The notes under the pieces were generated by a model that was not told where the DNA came from, searched no databases, and saw only the letters and a program-made list of their open reading frames with translations. Of a DNA stretch of 32,958 nt, positions 7,970 through 16,285 are shown piece after piece. The translations under genes were made by a program, and so were the position numbers. The stretch's first letter is position 1. Each line of letters begins with the position of its first letter. Source of the DNA: Chlamydiae bacterium SM23_39. GTDB taxonomy: Bacteria > Chlamydiota > Chlamydiia > Chlamydiales > SM23-39. The stretch is from positions 1 to 32,958 of the forward strand of contig LJUH01000008.1 of assembly GCA_001303765.1 (NCBI GenBank), read 5' to 3'.

Positions 7970-8950
7970 ATGAAAAAAAAACATATCTTAGTTACAGGAG
8001 GAGCAGGATATATAGGTAGCCAAACATGTAAGATGTTGAAAAAAAAAGAATTTTTACCAATATGTTTAGACAACTTATCTACAGGAAATAAAAATTCTGT
8101 TAAGTGGGGACCTCTTATAATAGGAGATCTAACTAAAAAAGAGACATTAGAAAAGGTTTTTAAAAAATATGAACCTCTAGCCTGCATCCATTTTGCAGGA
8201 GTATCTTCCGTCTATGAATCCTTTAAAAATCCAAAAAAATACTATAAAAATAATATTGAAGGAAGTTTAAATCTTTTTTCAACCATGAAAAAATATAAGG
8301 TACGAACTTTGATATTTTCAAGCAGTGCTTCTATTTATGGAAATCCAAAAAAAATTCCTATAAAAGAAACACATATAAAAAATCCAATATCTGCTTATGG
8401 TAAATCTAAACTCGAAATAGAAAAAATATTGAAAAACCTACAAAAAAGAGGTGATTTAAACTATATATCTCTTAGATATTTTAATGCAGCAGGTGCTGAT
8501 ATAGATGTAGAAATAGGAGAAAACCATAAAGATGAAACCCATTTAATTCCTTTAGTTATCTATGCTGCATTAAACAAAAGAAAACATATAAAAATCTATG
8601 GTAACGACTATCCAACGCCTGACAAGACTGCTATAAGAGATTATATCCATGTTACAGATCTAGCGGATGCACATATAAAATCCCTTTTTTTACTTTTACA
8701 AAAAAGAGAGAGTATACAATTAAATCTAGGCTCTGGTCATGGATATTCAGTTAAAGAAATTATAGATGCTATAAAAAAATATACCACAACTTCTTTCAAA
8801 ATTATCCATTGTAAAAGAAGAAGAGGAGATCCTCCTATTTTGGTTGCAGATAACAGTAAAGCAAAAAAATTTTTAAACTGGAAACCAAAATATTCAGATT
8901 TAAAAACTATTATTTTAACAGCATGGAGATGGCATAAAAAATGTATTTAA
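7970..8950 (+). CDS. galE: UDP-glucose 4-epimerase
   Basis: This enzyme interconverts UDP-glucose and UDP-galactose (possibly also the N-acetyl forms) using bound NAD+. It is an extended SDR protein of 326 residues. The nucleotide motif GGAGYIG is at 10-16, HFAGVSSVYES follows, and FSSSASIYG precedes the catalytic Tyr143/Lys147 pair (AYGKSK). RYFNAAGAD, the RDYIHVTDLADAH motif and the GDPP-like RRGDPPILVADNSKA segment near the end are those of GalE. It starts 2 nt after the prenyl synthase and overlaps the next gene by 10 nt. The preference for acetylated sugars cannot be judged from the sequence. Confidence 0.93.
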   Translation: MKKKHILVTGGAGYIGSQTCKMLKKKEFLPICLDNLSTGNKNSVKWGPLIIGDLTKKETLEKVFKKYEPLACIHFAGVSSVYESFKNPKKYYKNNIEGSLNLFSTMKKYKVRTLIFSSSASIYGNPKKIPIKETHIKNPISAYGKSKLEIEKILKNLQKRGDLNYISLRYFNAAGADIDVEIGENHKDETHLIPLVIYAALNKRKHIKIYGNDYPTPDKTAIRDYIHVTDLADAHIKSLFLLLQKRESIQLNLGSGHGYSVKEIIDAIKKYTTTSFKIIHCKRRRGDPPILVADNSKAKKFLNWKPKYSDLKTIILTAWRWHKKCI

Positions 8951-9420
8951 TATTTTTTTTTATTTCCACTTTTTTTATGATTTTTTTAAATAATTTAAAA
9001 CTCATTTTTTATTCTCCTTTACTTGCCATTTCTTTATTTAAACAAAATTTTTTATTCTGTATTTGGCTTGCTATTTTATCAGGTTTTACAACAGATCTTT
9101 TTTCCTCTTTTCCATTTGGACTACATATTTTAAGTTATACTTTAGCTATGTTTATCCTTTATCATTTAAAAAGATTTTTTAAAGAAAATATTATTAATAC
9201 AACTATTGTTTCCATTCTAATATCTATCTTTTATACTCTTTTCTTTATATCATTTCTCTTCATCTTTGAAAGATCCTTAAAAATATCTTTTAACTGGATA
9301 ATAACCGATTTAATAATAATGCCTTTTTTTGATGGCATATATACTCTCTTTCTATTTCTAATACCCTTAAGTTTTTTGCAATTCCTAAAAAAAAGAATGC
9401 TATTTTTAAGAAAAAGATGA
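8941..9420 (+). CDS. Multi-spanning membrane protein, MreD-like
   Basis: The 159 residues are almost all hydrophobic, with about five membrane segments and a basic C-terminus (LKKRMLFLRKR). The segment GFTTDLFSSFPFGLHILSY (48-66) resembles the conserved (L/F)xxDxxxxxPxGLH motif of MreD, a rod-shape protein that works with MreB and the peptidoglycan machinery. MreB-based division and growth is known for Chlamydiota. The match rests on this motif and topology only; mreB or mreC are not in the window. It overlaps galE by 10 nt and the following gene by 4 nt (ATGA). Confidence 0.55.
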   Translation: MYLIFFFISTFFMIFLNNLKLIFYSPLLAISLFKQNFLFCIWLAILSGFTTDLFSSFPFGLHILSYTLAMFILYHLKRFFKENIINTTIVSILISIFYTLFFISFLFIFERSLKISFNWIITDLIIMPFFDGIYTLFLFLIPLSFLQFLKKRMLFLRKR

Positions 9421-10283
9421 AGATTAAAAAATTATTTATTTTAATATGTTTTATCTCTTTTATTTGCACAAGCTGGAGATTTGCAACTAAAGGGTTCAGA
9501 CCACATAAAATTTTTAACTTACGAAATTTAAAAGATAGTTATAAGGATATAAAACCTCCTGAAAAAATAGATAAAATATTAAATCAAAAATACAAATATT
9601 TAAACAAAGGATCGCAACTATATGTTTTTGCATCAGAAGATAAAAAATATGTTATCAAATTTATCTCCTCCAACAAATATAAAGAACCTTTTAGAAGAAA
9701 CATCTTATCTTTGCTCCCAATAAATTTTAAAAATTACAGAAAAACAAAAAAAATAAATAGGGAAAGAAATCTAAAAAATGCAATAAATAGTTATTTAATT
9801 TCATATAACTATTTAAAAAAGGAAACAGGAACTATATATATACATCTTAAAAACAGAAAAATTTTTAAAAAAAAATTAACAATAATTGATAATGTAGGGT
9901 CATCTTATAATATAAATATAAATTCAAAATTTTTTATAATTCAAAAAAAAGCAGAAAAATTAAAACCAAAAATTTTAAAAATTATAAAAGATAAAAATAA
10001 AGAAGAATTAAAAAAAATAGTATTAGATTACTTTAATCTATCCTTTTCCATCGTAAAAAAAGGATTTATCAATAAAGATTCTTCCATTAAAAATATTGGC
10101 TATATCGATGAAGAGTTAATAGAAATGGATTTAGGAAGATTTGTCAAAATAAAATCTCCAAATTTTTATGAAAATTTAAAAAAATATACTTTTTTAAATA
10201 AAAAATTTTTTGAAAAAAATTCTCCTGATATAATAAAATTTTTTGAAAAAAATTTAAAAAATTATGAAAATAAAATTTATTAA
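9417..10283 (+). CDS. Membrane-anchored protein with kinase-like catalytic residues
   Basis: I do not recognise a named family for this 288-residue protein. It begins with a basic tip and one hydrophobic segment (KKLFILICFISFICTSW, 4-20), a signal anchor or signal peptide, so the rest is probably outside the cytoplasm. Several residues are spaced as in a protein-kinase fold. A Lys sits in a beta-strand-like YVIKFI (K81). Asp221 and Asn226 (KDSSIKN) have the D-x4-N spacing of a catalytic loop. Twelve residues later, DLG (238-240) sits where DFG would be. Charged helices with Glu lie at 114-135. The HRD His and a glycine loop are not evident. This is inference from spacing, not from alignment. 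It overlaps the MreD-like gene by 4 nt and the next gene by 20 nt. Confidence 0.6.
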   Translation: MKIKKLFILICFISFICTSWRFATKGFRPHKIFNLRNLKDSYKDIKPPEKIDKILNQKYKYLNKGSQLYVFASEDKKYVIKFISSNKYKEPFRRNILSLLPINFKNYRKTKKINRERNLKNAINSYLISYNYLKKETGTIYIHLKNRKIFKKKLTIIDNVGSSYNININSKFFIIQKKAEKLKPKILKIIKDKNKEELKKIVLDYFNLSFSIVKKGFINKDSSIKNIGYIDEELIEMDLGRFVKIKSPNFYENLKKYTFLNKKFFEKNSPDIIKFFEKNLKNYENKIY

Positions 10284-11061
10284 ATCTCTATCTGACTACA
10301 CATTAAATGCTATAAAAATAATTTTTAAAGCAGGAGACATATTAAAAGAGGGATTTTATAAACACAATATATATTTTGAAAAGAAAGGAATCCATAATTT
10401 AGTAACAAAATATGATACAAAATCAGAAGAATTTATTATAAAAGAACTTAAAAAAAAATATCCAACTCACTCTTTTTTATCTGAAGAAAAGGGTAGAATA
10501 GGTAAAAAAGAATTTGAATGGATTATAGATCCTTTAGATGGAACCGTTAATTTTTATCATCATATACCTTTTTTCTCAATAAGCATAGCGTTAAAAAGAA
10601 AAGATGAAATAATTCTTGGCATAATCTTTAATCCTTTAAACAAAGAATTATTTATAGCAGAAAAAGGAAAAGGAGCTTATTTAAATGAAAAAAAAATAAA
10701 AGTTTCCAAAACCAAACTAATAAAAAATGCAATACTAGCGACAGGATTCCCATACATTTTAAAACAAAATCCAAATAGATGTATAAACCATTTCTTTGAC
10801 ATTGCAAAACTAGGTCTCCCTATTAGAAAATTAGGTTCAGCTGCATTAAATTTAGCATATGTTGCTTCTGGGCGTTTTGATGTTTACTGGGAAACCAATC
10901 TAGCGCCTTGGGACTATTCAGCTGGAAAGTTAATAGTAGAAGAAGCAAAAGGAAAAATTTCAGATTGGAAAGGCTTACCCTTTAAAATAAATAAAACAAA
11001 TACTATACTAGCTACAAACAATAAAATACATAATGAAATGGTGCAAATTTTAAAAAAATGA
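10264..11061 (+). CDS. suhB: Inositol monophosphatase family protein
   Basis: This is a Mg2+-dependent phosphatase of the IMPase/SuhB/HisN/CysQ superfamily. The 265 residues contain the metal site in order: SEEKG (E74/E75), WIIDPLDGTVNF (D89, D92) and the late APWDYSAGKLIVEEAKG (D217). RKLGSAALNLAYVASGRFDVYWE is the typical second-domain helix. The substrate cannot be fixed; inositol phosphate, histidinol phosphate and PAP are all served by close relatives. The ATG at 10264 lies inside the end of the preceding gene, and the stop overlaps folD by 4 nt. Confidence 0.88.
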   Translation: MKIKFIKSLSDYTLNAIKIIFKAGDILKEGFYKHNIYFEKKGIHNLVTKYDTKSEEFIIKELKKKYPTHSFLSEEKGRIGKKEFEWIIDPLDGTVNFYHHIPFFSISIALKRKDEIILGIIFNPLNKELFIAEKGKGAYLNEKKIKVSKTKLIKNAILATGFPYILKQNPNRCINHFFDIAKLGLPIRKLGSAALNLAYVASGRFDVYWETNLAPWDYSAGKLIVEEAKGKISDWKGLPFKINKTNTILATNNKIHNEMVQILKK

Positions 11062-11930
11062 TGGATAAAATAATAGATGGCAAAAAAATTTCAGAAAATA
11101 TTCTTGAAGAATTAAAGAAAAAAATTTCAAAAATAGGACAAAACAAAATAGGTCTTGCATTTATATTAATTGGGGATAATCCAGCTTCTAAAACATATGT
11201 AAAAATGAAACAAAGAGTTTGTAAAAATATAGGAATTCAATCGTACTACTTAGAATTAGAAAAAACTGTTTCAGAAGATGAAATTTTAATAGAATTAGAT
11301 AAACTAAATAAAAATAATAATGTTCATGGAATATTAATACAGATGCCTCTTCCTCCTCATATAAATGAAAAAAGAATAATCTATGCAATAGATCCCAAAA
11401 AAGATGTTGATGGATTTCATCCTATAAATCTTGGCAAGTTAATGTTAGGAGAACAAGATATCTTTTTTCCCTGCACTCCTTATGGTATCAAGATATTACT
11501 CGAACGAGAAAACATAGAAATAGAAAAAAAACATTTAGTAATACTTGGTAGAAGCAATATTGTAGGTAAACCACTTTTTAACATTTTAATTCAAAATCAA
11601 AAAGGATGTAATGCTACTATTACTATGTTACATAGTAAAACGGATAATATAAAAAAATATACTACACTTGCAGATATTTTAATCTCTGCTATTGGAAAAC
11701 CTCTTTTCATAAAGGAAGATATGATAAAAAAAGATAGCATTATAATAGATGTTGGGATAAATAGAATATGGGACAACGAAAAATCAAAGATTGTGGGAGA
11801 TGTAGATTTTGAAAACGTTTTAAACAAAGTAAAAAAAATAACACCCGTTCCTGGAGGGGTAGGCCCTATGACAATAGCTATGCTTATGGAGAACTGCTAT
11901 AAAAGTTTTATAAAAAAGCTCTCTTTATGA
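11058..11930 (+). CDS. folD: Methylenetetrahydrofolate dehydrogenase/cyclohydrolase FolD
   Basis: FolD is a bifunctional cytoplasmic enzyme that converts 5,10-methylene-THF to 10-formyl-THF, feeding purine synthesis and initiator-tRNA formylation. Its 290 residues have normal length. The catalytic pair Tyr47/Lys51 is in YVKMK. PLPPHINEKRI is followed by the substrate motif KDVDGFHPINLGKL. The NADP-binding GRSNIVGKPL follows, and the end shows PVPGGVGPMTIAML. Two ATGs are in tandem (11058 and 11061); the first overlaps the previous stop. The gene overlaps RNase R by 4 nt, suggesting translational coupling. Confidence 0.96.
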   Translation: MMDKIIDGKKISENILEELKKKISKIGQNKIGLAFILIGDNPASKTYVKMKQRVCKNIGIQSYYLELEKTVSEDEILIELDKLNKNNNVHGILIQMPLPPHINEKRIIYAIDPKKDVDGFHPINLGKLMLGEQDIFFPCTPYGIKILLERENIEIEKKHLVILGRSNIVGKPLFNILIQNQKGCNATITMLHSKTDNIKKYTTLADILISAIGKPLFIKEDMIKKDSIIIDVGINRIWDNEKSKIVGDVDFENVLNKVKKITPVPGGVGPMTIAMLMENCYKSFIKKLSL

Positions 11931-13759
11931 AAGAACTTAAAGGCATATTAACCACCACCTATAAAGGATATGGCTTTGTAAAGCCAATATCAAAAAAAAA
12001 TATTGAAGATATTTTTATTCCAAAAAAATATATTAAAGGAGCAATAGATAAAGATTTAGTCAAGGTTAAATTATTTGATAAACCATCTAAAAAGGGATTA
12101 GAAGGTAAAATAACAAAAATAATAAATAGAAAAATAAAAAATTTAGTAGGTATTGTAATAAAAAAAACCAAAAATTATTATCTATCTTTTATACCCTCCT
12201 TAGGAAAAGATGTTAATGTTTATATAAAAACAAGAAAAAAATTAAAAAATGGCGATCGCATTTTAATACAATTAGATAAAGATATTAAACGTCATTTTTT
12301 ACTTGGGTCATTAATAAAAATTTTCGGAAATATCAAAGATCCTTCGATAGATATAAAAGTAGCCATAGAAGAATACTCTTTAAACCCCTATTTAGAAAAA
12401 AAAATAAAAATAGATAAAAAATTAGACCTTAAAAACAGAAAAGACTTTACCCATCTAAATTGCTTTACTATAGATCCCAAAAATGCAAAAGATTTCGATG
12501 ATGCTATTTCAATAACAAAAAAAAACAATATTTTTCAGTTAGGCATCCATATTGCAGATGTTGCTTATTTCATAAAACCTAAATCAGAATTAGATAAAAA
12601 AGCATATGAACGTACCAACTCCACCTATTTTCCTAATTATTGTATACCTATGTTACCATATAAGTTAGCTAATGATCTATTAAGTTTAAAACCTGGTAAA
12701 CTAAGACTATCTATCTCTGTAATTATAGATTTTGACAAAAATGGAAAAGTAAAAAAATATGATATTTGCAGATCTTATATAAAAAGCAAAAAACGTTTTA
12801 CTTATTCAGAAGCAACAAATATAAAAAAAACCGATCCTTTTTATTCAGATATACAAAATATGAAAAAACTAGCTCTTATCTTAAAAAAAATTAGATTTGA
12901 AAGAGGGAGCATAGATTTTGCTCTTCCAGAAGTTGTAATATCTTTAGATAAAAATGGGGCTCCTCAAAAAGCTACATTGGAAGAATATGATATCTCTCAT
13001 CAAATGGTTGAAGAGTTTATGCTTAAAGCAAATGAAATAGTAGCACAATATCTATCTGAAAAAAATAAAATCTTGATCTATCGGATACATGAAAAACCAT
13101 CAAAGACTACCTTTGAAGAATTTTATTCCTATGCAAGAAAATTAGGCTTTCATCTTCCAAGTTCTCCTGATCATAAAGATATTCAAAATATTTTTTTAAA
13201 AGCAAAAAATACTCCCCATCTTCATAGATTATCAATAAATTTTATCCGCAGCATGAAACTAGCTTTTTACTCTTCTGAAAATATTGGTCACTATGGTTTA
13301 GCATTAGAGCATTATTGCCATTTTACTAGTCCTATCAGAAGATATAGCGATCTTGTCATACAAAGATTACTATTCGATAAGATAAAAAATATCGATTTAA
13401 AAAAAATAGCTACCCATTGTTCGGAAAAAGAGAAAAACAGTTTCAAAGCTGAATTTTCTGTCATATATTTAAAAAAACTAAGATTACTAGAAAAATGGTT
13501 TAAGCAAAATCCAAACAAACAATATGTAGCTACAATTACAAAAATAAAACCCTACCACATCTATTTTGAAATAGAAGAATTACTCTTTGAAGGAAATATT
13601 CATATCTCTAATTTTTTAGATGATTATTATATATATGATAAAAAAACTTTAAGTTTTTCAGGTGAAAAAACAAAAAAAAAGATTTTTATATCCAACAAAA
13701 TAAAAGTCAAAATAAAAAAAATAGATCTCTCTTTATTAAATATAAACTGGACAATATGA
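11927..13759 (+). CDS. rnr: Ribonuclease R (RNB family 3'-5' exoribonuclease)
   Basis: This is a processive 3'-5' exonuclease that degrades structured RNA and takes part in rRNA and tmRNA quality control. It has 610 residues: N-terminal OB/cold-shock domains (KGYGFVKP near 13-20), an RNB catalytic domain, and a C-terminal S1-like domain. The RNB domain contains the active-site acidic cluster IDPKNAKDFDDAI (D183, D189, D191, D192). Further on are YFIKPKSELDKKAYERTNSTYFP and HYGLALEHYCHFTSPIRRYSDLV. It is somewhat shorter than E. coli RNase R and lacks a long basic tail. SmpB, its partner in tmRNA metabolism in other bacteria, is in the same window but in a separate unit. Confidence 0.95.
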   Translation: MKELKGILTTTYKGYGFVKPISKKNIEDIFIPKKYIKGAIDKDLVKVKLFDKPSKKGLEGKITKIINRKIKNLVGIVIKKTKNYYLSFIPSLGKDVNVYIKTRKKLKNGDRILIQLDKDIKRHFLLGSLIKIFGNIKDPSIDIKVAIEEYSLNPYLEKKIKIDKKLDLKNRKDFTHLNCFTIDPKNAKDFDDAISITKKNNIFQLGIHIADVAYFIKPKSELDKKAYERTNSTYFPNYCIPMLPYKLANDLLSLKPGKLRLSISVIIDFDKNGKVKKYDICRSYIKSKKRFTYSEATNIKKTDPFYSDIQNMKKLALILKKIRFERGSIDFALPEVVISLDKNGAPQKATLEEYDISHQMVEEFMLKANEIVAQYLSEKNKILIYRIHEKPSKTTFEEFYSYARKLGFHLPSSPDHKDIQNIFLKAKNTPHLHRLSINFIRSMKLAFYSSENIGHYGLALEHYCHFTSPIRRYSDLVIQRLLFDKIKNIDLKKIATHCSEKEKNSFKAEFSVIYLKKLRLLEKWFKQNPNKQYVATITKIKPYHIYFEIEELLFEGNIHISNFLDDYYIYDKKTLSFSGEKTKKKIFISNKIKVKIKKIDLSLLNINWTI

Positions 13760-14361
13760 AATTACCCCTCTCTTTTTATCAAACAAAAGATGTTGAAAAA
13801 ATTGCAAAAGATTTACTAGGTAAATTTTTATATACAAAAATAAATAACAACTTAACAGGAGGAATGATCATAGAAACAGAAGCTTATGGAGGAATATATG
13901 ACAAAGCCTCTCATGCATATAACAACAGATATACTAAAAGAACCTCGACAATGTATGAAAAGGGAGGCATATCTTATATATACCTCTGTTATGGAATACA
14001 CTATCTTTTCAATATAGTAACAAACAAAAAAAACATACCTGAAGCTGTTTTAATAAGAGCTCTTATCCCAACAATAGGTATAAAAAAAGGATCTATAAAT
14101 TTAACATCTGGGCCTGCTCTTTTAACTAAAGCATTAAAAATTGATAAAAAATTAAATGGAATTTTCTTAAATAGCAATATTATTTGGTTAGAAGACAAAA
14201 AAATAAAAATAAAAAAAGAGATGATATCTATAACTAAAAGGATAGGAATAGATTACGCTGAAGAAGATGCAGATAGACCATGGAGGTTTTTCATAAAAAA
14301 ACCTTTTATAAAAAACCTTTTATTAAATAATATAAACAAAAAACACAAGAGATATCCTTGA
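13756..14361 (+). CDS. mpg: 3-methyladenine DNA glycosylase (MPG/AAG family)
   Basis: This base-excision-repair enzyme removes alkylated and deaminated purines. The 201 residues contain GGMIIETEAYGG with the catalytic Glu. DKASHAYNNRYTKRTSTMYEKGG follows, then YIYLCYGIHYLFNIV, EAVLIRALIP and SGPALLTKAL, all conserved in the family. The size and start (ATG overlapping the RNase R stop by 4 nt) fit. The 3' end overlaps the next start by 4 nt. The C-terminal tail (INKKHKRYP) is more basic than I would expect and may be lineage specific. Confidence 0.92.
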   Translation: MKLPLSFYQTKDVEKIAKDLLGKFLYTKINNNLTGGMIIETEAYGGIYDKASHAYNNRYTKRTSTMYEKGGISYIYLCYGIHYLFNIVTNKKNIPEAVLIRALIPTIGIKKGSINLTSGPALLTKALKIDKKLNGIFLNSNIIWLEDKKIKIKKEMISITKRIGIDYAEEDADRPWRFFIKKPFIKNLLLNNINKKHKRYP

Positions 14362-14999
14362 AAAAATATTTTTTAGCAGGACTTATTATCCTTCTTCCTT
14401 TAACTATAACAATTTTTGCTATAACATTTATTGTCAATTTTCTAACTAAACCTTTTATGGGAATGGTTACAAAATATCTATCAAAAACCCAAATCAGCAA
14501 GTGGGGATTACCCTTATTAACACCAGAACAAATAGTTAAATATGGCAGTCAACTAATAATAATACTTGGGATCCTGCTTTTCACAATTTTTCTAGGGTAT
14601 ATTGCAAGGTTGTTTTTCATAAAATCATTAGTTTCTTTAAGTGATAAAATACTAAAAAAAATACCTCTTGTTAATAAAGTATATAAAACTTCTCAAGAAA
14701 TTATTAACACATTATTTATAACAGACAAAAACTCATTCAAACAAGTTGTATTAGTGCCTTTCCCCTCTCCAAATATCTACGGTTTAGGGTTGATAAGCAA
14801 AGAATCTCCTAAAACCTGTTCTGAGAAAAGCAATTCTAATTTAATCTCTGTATTTGTTCCTACAACACCCAATCCCACTTCTGGATTTTTATTGATGTAT
14901 AAAAAAGAGGATCTATTATTTATAGATATGAAGACAGAAGATGCTATTAAATATATTATATCTTGTGGTGTAGTTACTCCTAAAAAGAGGAAAAAATGA
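14358..14999 (+). CDS. DUF502 membrane protein (first of a tandem pair)
   Basis: The 213-residue inner-membrane protein has two helices near residues 4-30 and 60-90. A cytoplasmic or periplasmic domain follows with the DUF502 hallmarks KIPLVNKVYKTSQEI, VLVPFPSPNIYGLGLISKE and VFVPTTPNPTSGFLLM. The late motif EDAIKYIISCGVVTP is also typical. No biochemical function is established for the family to my knowledge. The start is TTG at 14358, overlapping the glycosylase stop; no nearby ATG would keep the first helix. It is followed with a 4-nt overlap by a clear paralogue. Confidence 0.85.
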   Translation: MKKYFLAGLIILLPLTITIFAITFIVNFLTKPFMGMVTKYLSKTQISKWGLPLLTPEQIVKYGSQLIIILGILLFTIFLGYIARLFFIKSLVSLSDKILKKIPLVNKVYKTSQEIINTLFITDKNSFKQVVLVPFPSPNIYGLGLISKESPKTCSEKSNSNLISVFVPTTPNPTSGFLLMYKKEDLLFIDMKTEDAIKYIISCGVVTPKKRKK

Positions 15000-15655
15000 A
15001 AAAATCTTTAATAACAGGTCTTATTATTTTACTTCCTATTATCATCACTTTTTTTGTTATCTCATTTATATTAAATCTATTTACTGATCCCTTTTTTGAA
15101 ATTACCTACAATCTCTTACAAAAACTAGAAAAACCTTTTCCCATTTTAGCTTCAAAACAGATTTTAACGCTAATATCCAGAATAATAATAATATTATTAT
15201 TCTTATTAGTAATCCTCCTTTTAGGTTTTTTAGGTAAATGGTTTTTCTTTAAGAGTCTTCTCAATCTAACAAATAAAATATTTATGAAAATACCCTTTTT
15301 CAAAACTATCTATCATACTTCCAAAGATATGATATCCTCTCTTTTATCTATAAAAGAAAGAAAGGCTTTTAGATATCCAGTTATGATAAAATTTCCTTCA
15401 AAAAAAAGTAATTGTATTGGTATTACTTCAGGATCTGTTCCTTATGAAATCCAAAAAAATTTCAATGAAGAATTAGAACCTATATTTGTTCCAACAGCTC
15501 CCCAGCCTATTTCTGGATATCTTATACTTGCCAAAAAAAAGGATATAACAAAAATAGATATGACAAATGAAGAAGCTGTTAAATTTACAGTATCTTGTGG
15601 AGTGATCACTCCAGAAATTATTAAAGAGTTAAAAGATGGAGAAAAAACTTCCTAA
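14996..15655 (+). CDS. DUF502 membrane protein (second of a tandem pair)
   Basis: This 219-residue paralogue of the preceding protein has the same topology and the same motifs: KIPFFKTIYHTSKDMISSLL, VMIKFPSKKSNCIGITSG, IFVPTAPQPISGYLIL and EEAVKFTVSCGVITP. Both N-termini read as a basic tip followed by LITGLIILLP / LAGLIILLP-type helices. The two copies have diverged well beyond a recent duplication, so they may have distinct or heteromeric roles. The gene overlaps the first copy by 4 nt and holC by 20 nt. Confidence 0.86.
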   Translation: MKKSLITGLIILLPIIITFFVISFILNLFTDPFFEITYNLLQKLEKPFPILASKQILTLISRIIIILLFLLVILLLGFLGKWFFFKSLLNLTNKIFMKIPFFKTIYHTSKDMISSLLSIKERKAFRYPVMIKFPSKKSNCIGITSGSVPYEIQKNFNEELEPIFVPTAPQPISGYLILAKKKDITKIDMTNEEAVKFTVSCGVITPEIIKELKDGEKTS

Positions 15656-16058
15656 AATTATCTTTATAGAAGTAAAAAAATCTTTAGAAAAGATCATAAA
15701 AATTATTCAAATTGCCAAATGGTATTTTGAAAAATCATATTCTAATCCATCTTTAAAAAAAAATCTAATTTTCTTAGTATCCGATGAAAAATCTAAAAAA
15801 TTCGTAGATGATCTTTTATGGAAAGAACCAAAAATCAGTTTTATCCCTCATAGCATAGATATTTTTGATTTCATCACAATCACAAAAAAAGAGCTAGAAG
15901 CTAATTATATTTTTAATTTAACAGAAAACCCTATTTCTATACTTCCTAAAGAAATAATATACGAATTTGACGATCAAACAGAGCCAAAAAAAATAAAAAT
16001 ATCAAAAAAAAAATTTAAATTTTACAAAGAAAAATCCCTATCTATAGAATCAAGATAA
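15636..16058 (+). CDS. holC: DNA polymerase III chi subunit-like protein
   Basis: This is probably HolC, the clamp-loader-associated subunit that links the replisome to single-strand-binding protein. The 140 residues show the chi layout. An N-terminal strand and helix (KIIQIAKWYFEKSY) is followed by LIFLVSDEKSKKFVDDLLWKEPKISFIPHSI. This matches the DExxxxxLDxxLWxxxxxSFxPH pattern of HolC. A later acidic segment (IYEFDD) is followed by KKKFKFYKEK, which matches the RYKxYR region. Low sequence conservation is normal for this subunit. It is the last member of the gapless run and overlaps the second DUF502 gene by 20 nt. Confidence 0.72.
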   Translation: MEKKLPKIIFIEVKKSLEKIIKIIQIAKWYFEKSYSNPSLKKNLIFLVSDEKSKKFVDDLLWKEPKISFIPHSIDIFDFITITKKELEANYIFNLTENPISILPKEIIYEFDDQTEPKKIKISKKKFKFYKEKSLSIESR

Positions 16059-16108
16059 ATTTTCTTGAATTTATAACTTTTTTTTTTTATTATTTCTTTT
16101 AGAAAAAA

Positions 16109-16285
16109 ATGACTAGAATTAGCAAACAAGCAAAAAAAAGGGGGATAAATCCTAAAAAAACAAAACCCCCAATTTTTTTAAAAACGGGGCCAAAAAAAGA
16201 GGCTTCTGGATATAAAAAGCAGATAAACTGTTTAAATACAAATAATATTTTTATTCCTAAAATAAAAGGTATAAAAAATGTCTAG
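16109..16285 (+). CDS. Small basic protein, lineage-specific
   Basis: This 58-residue Lys-rich ORF begins MTRISKQAKKRGINPKKTKPP and ends KIKGIKNV. I do not recognise a domain. It sits directly upstream of, and overlaps by 8 nt, the conserved small basic protein at 16278. In Chlamydia two such small genes also precede ybeY (as I recall, CT421.1 and CT421.2), so position supports it as a real gene. Positive charge and size suggest nucleic-acid or ribosome binding; this is inference. Confidence 0.6.
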   Translation: MTRISKQAKKRGINPKKTKPPIFLKTGPKKEASGYKKQINCLNTNNIFIPKIKGIKNV

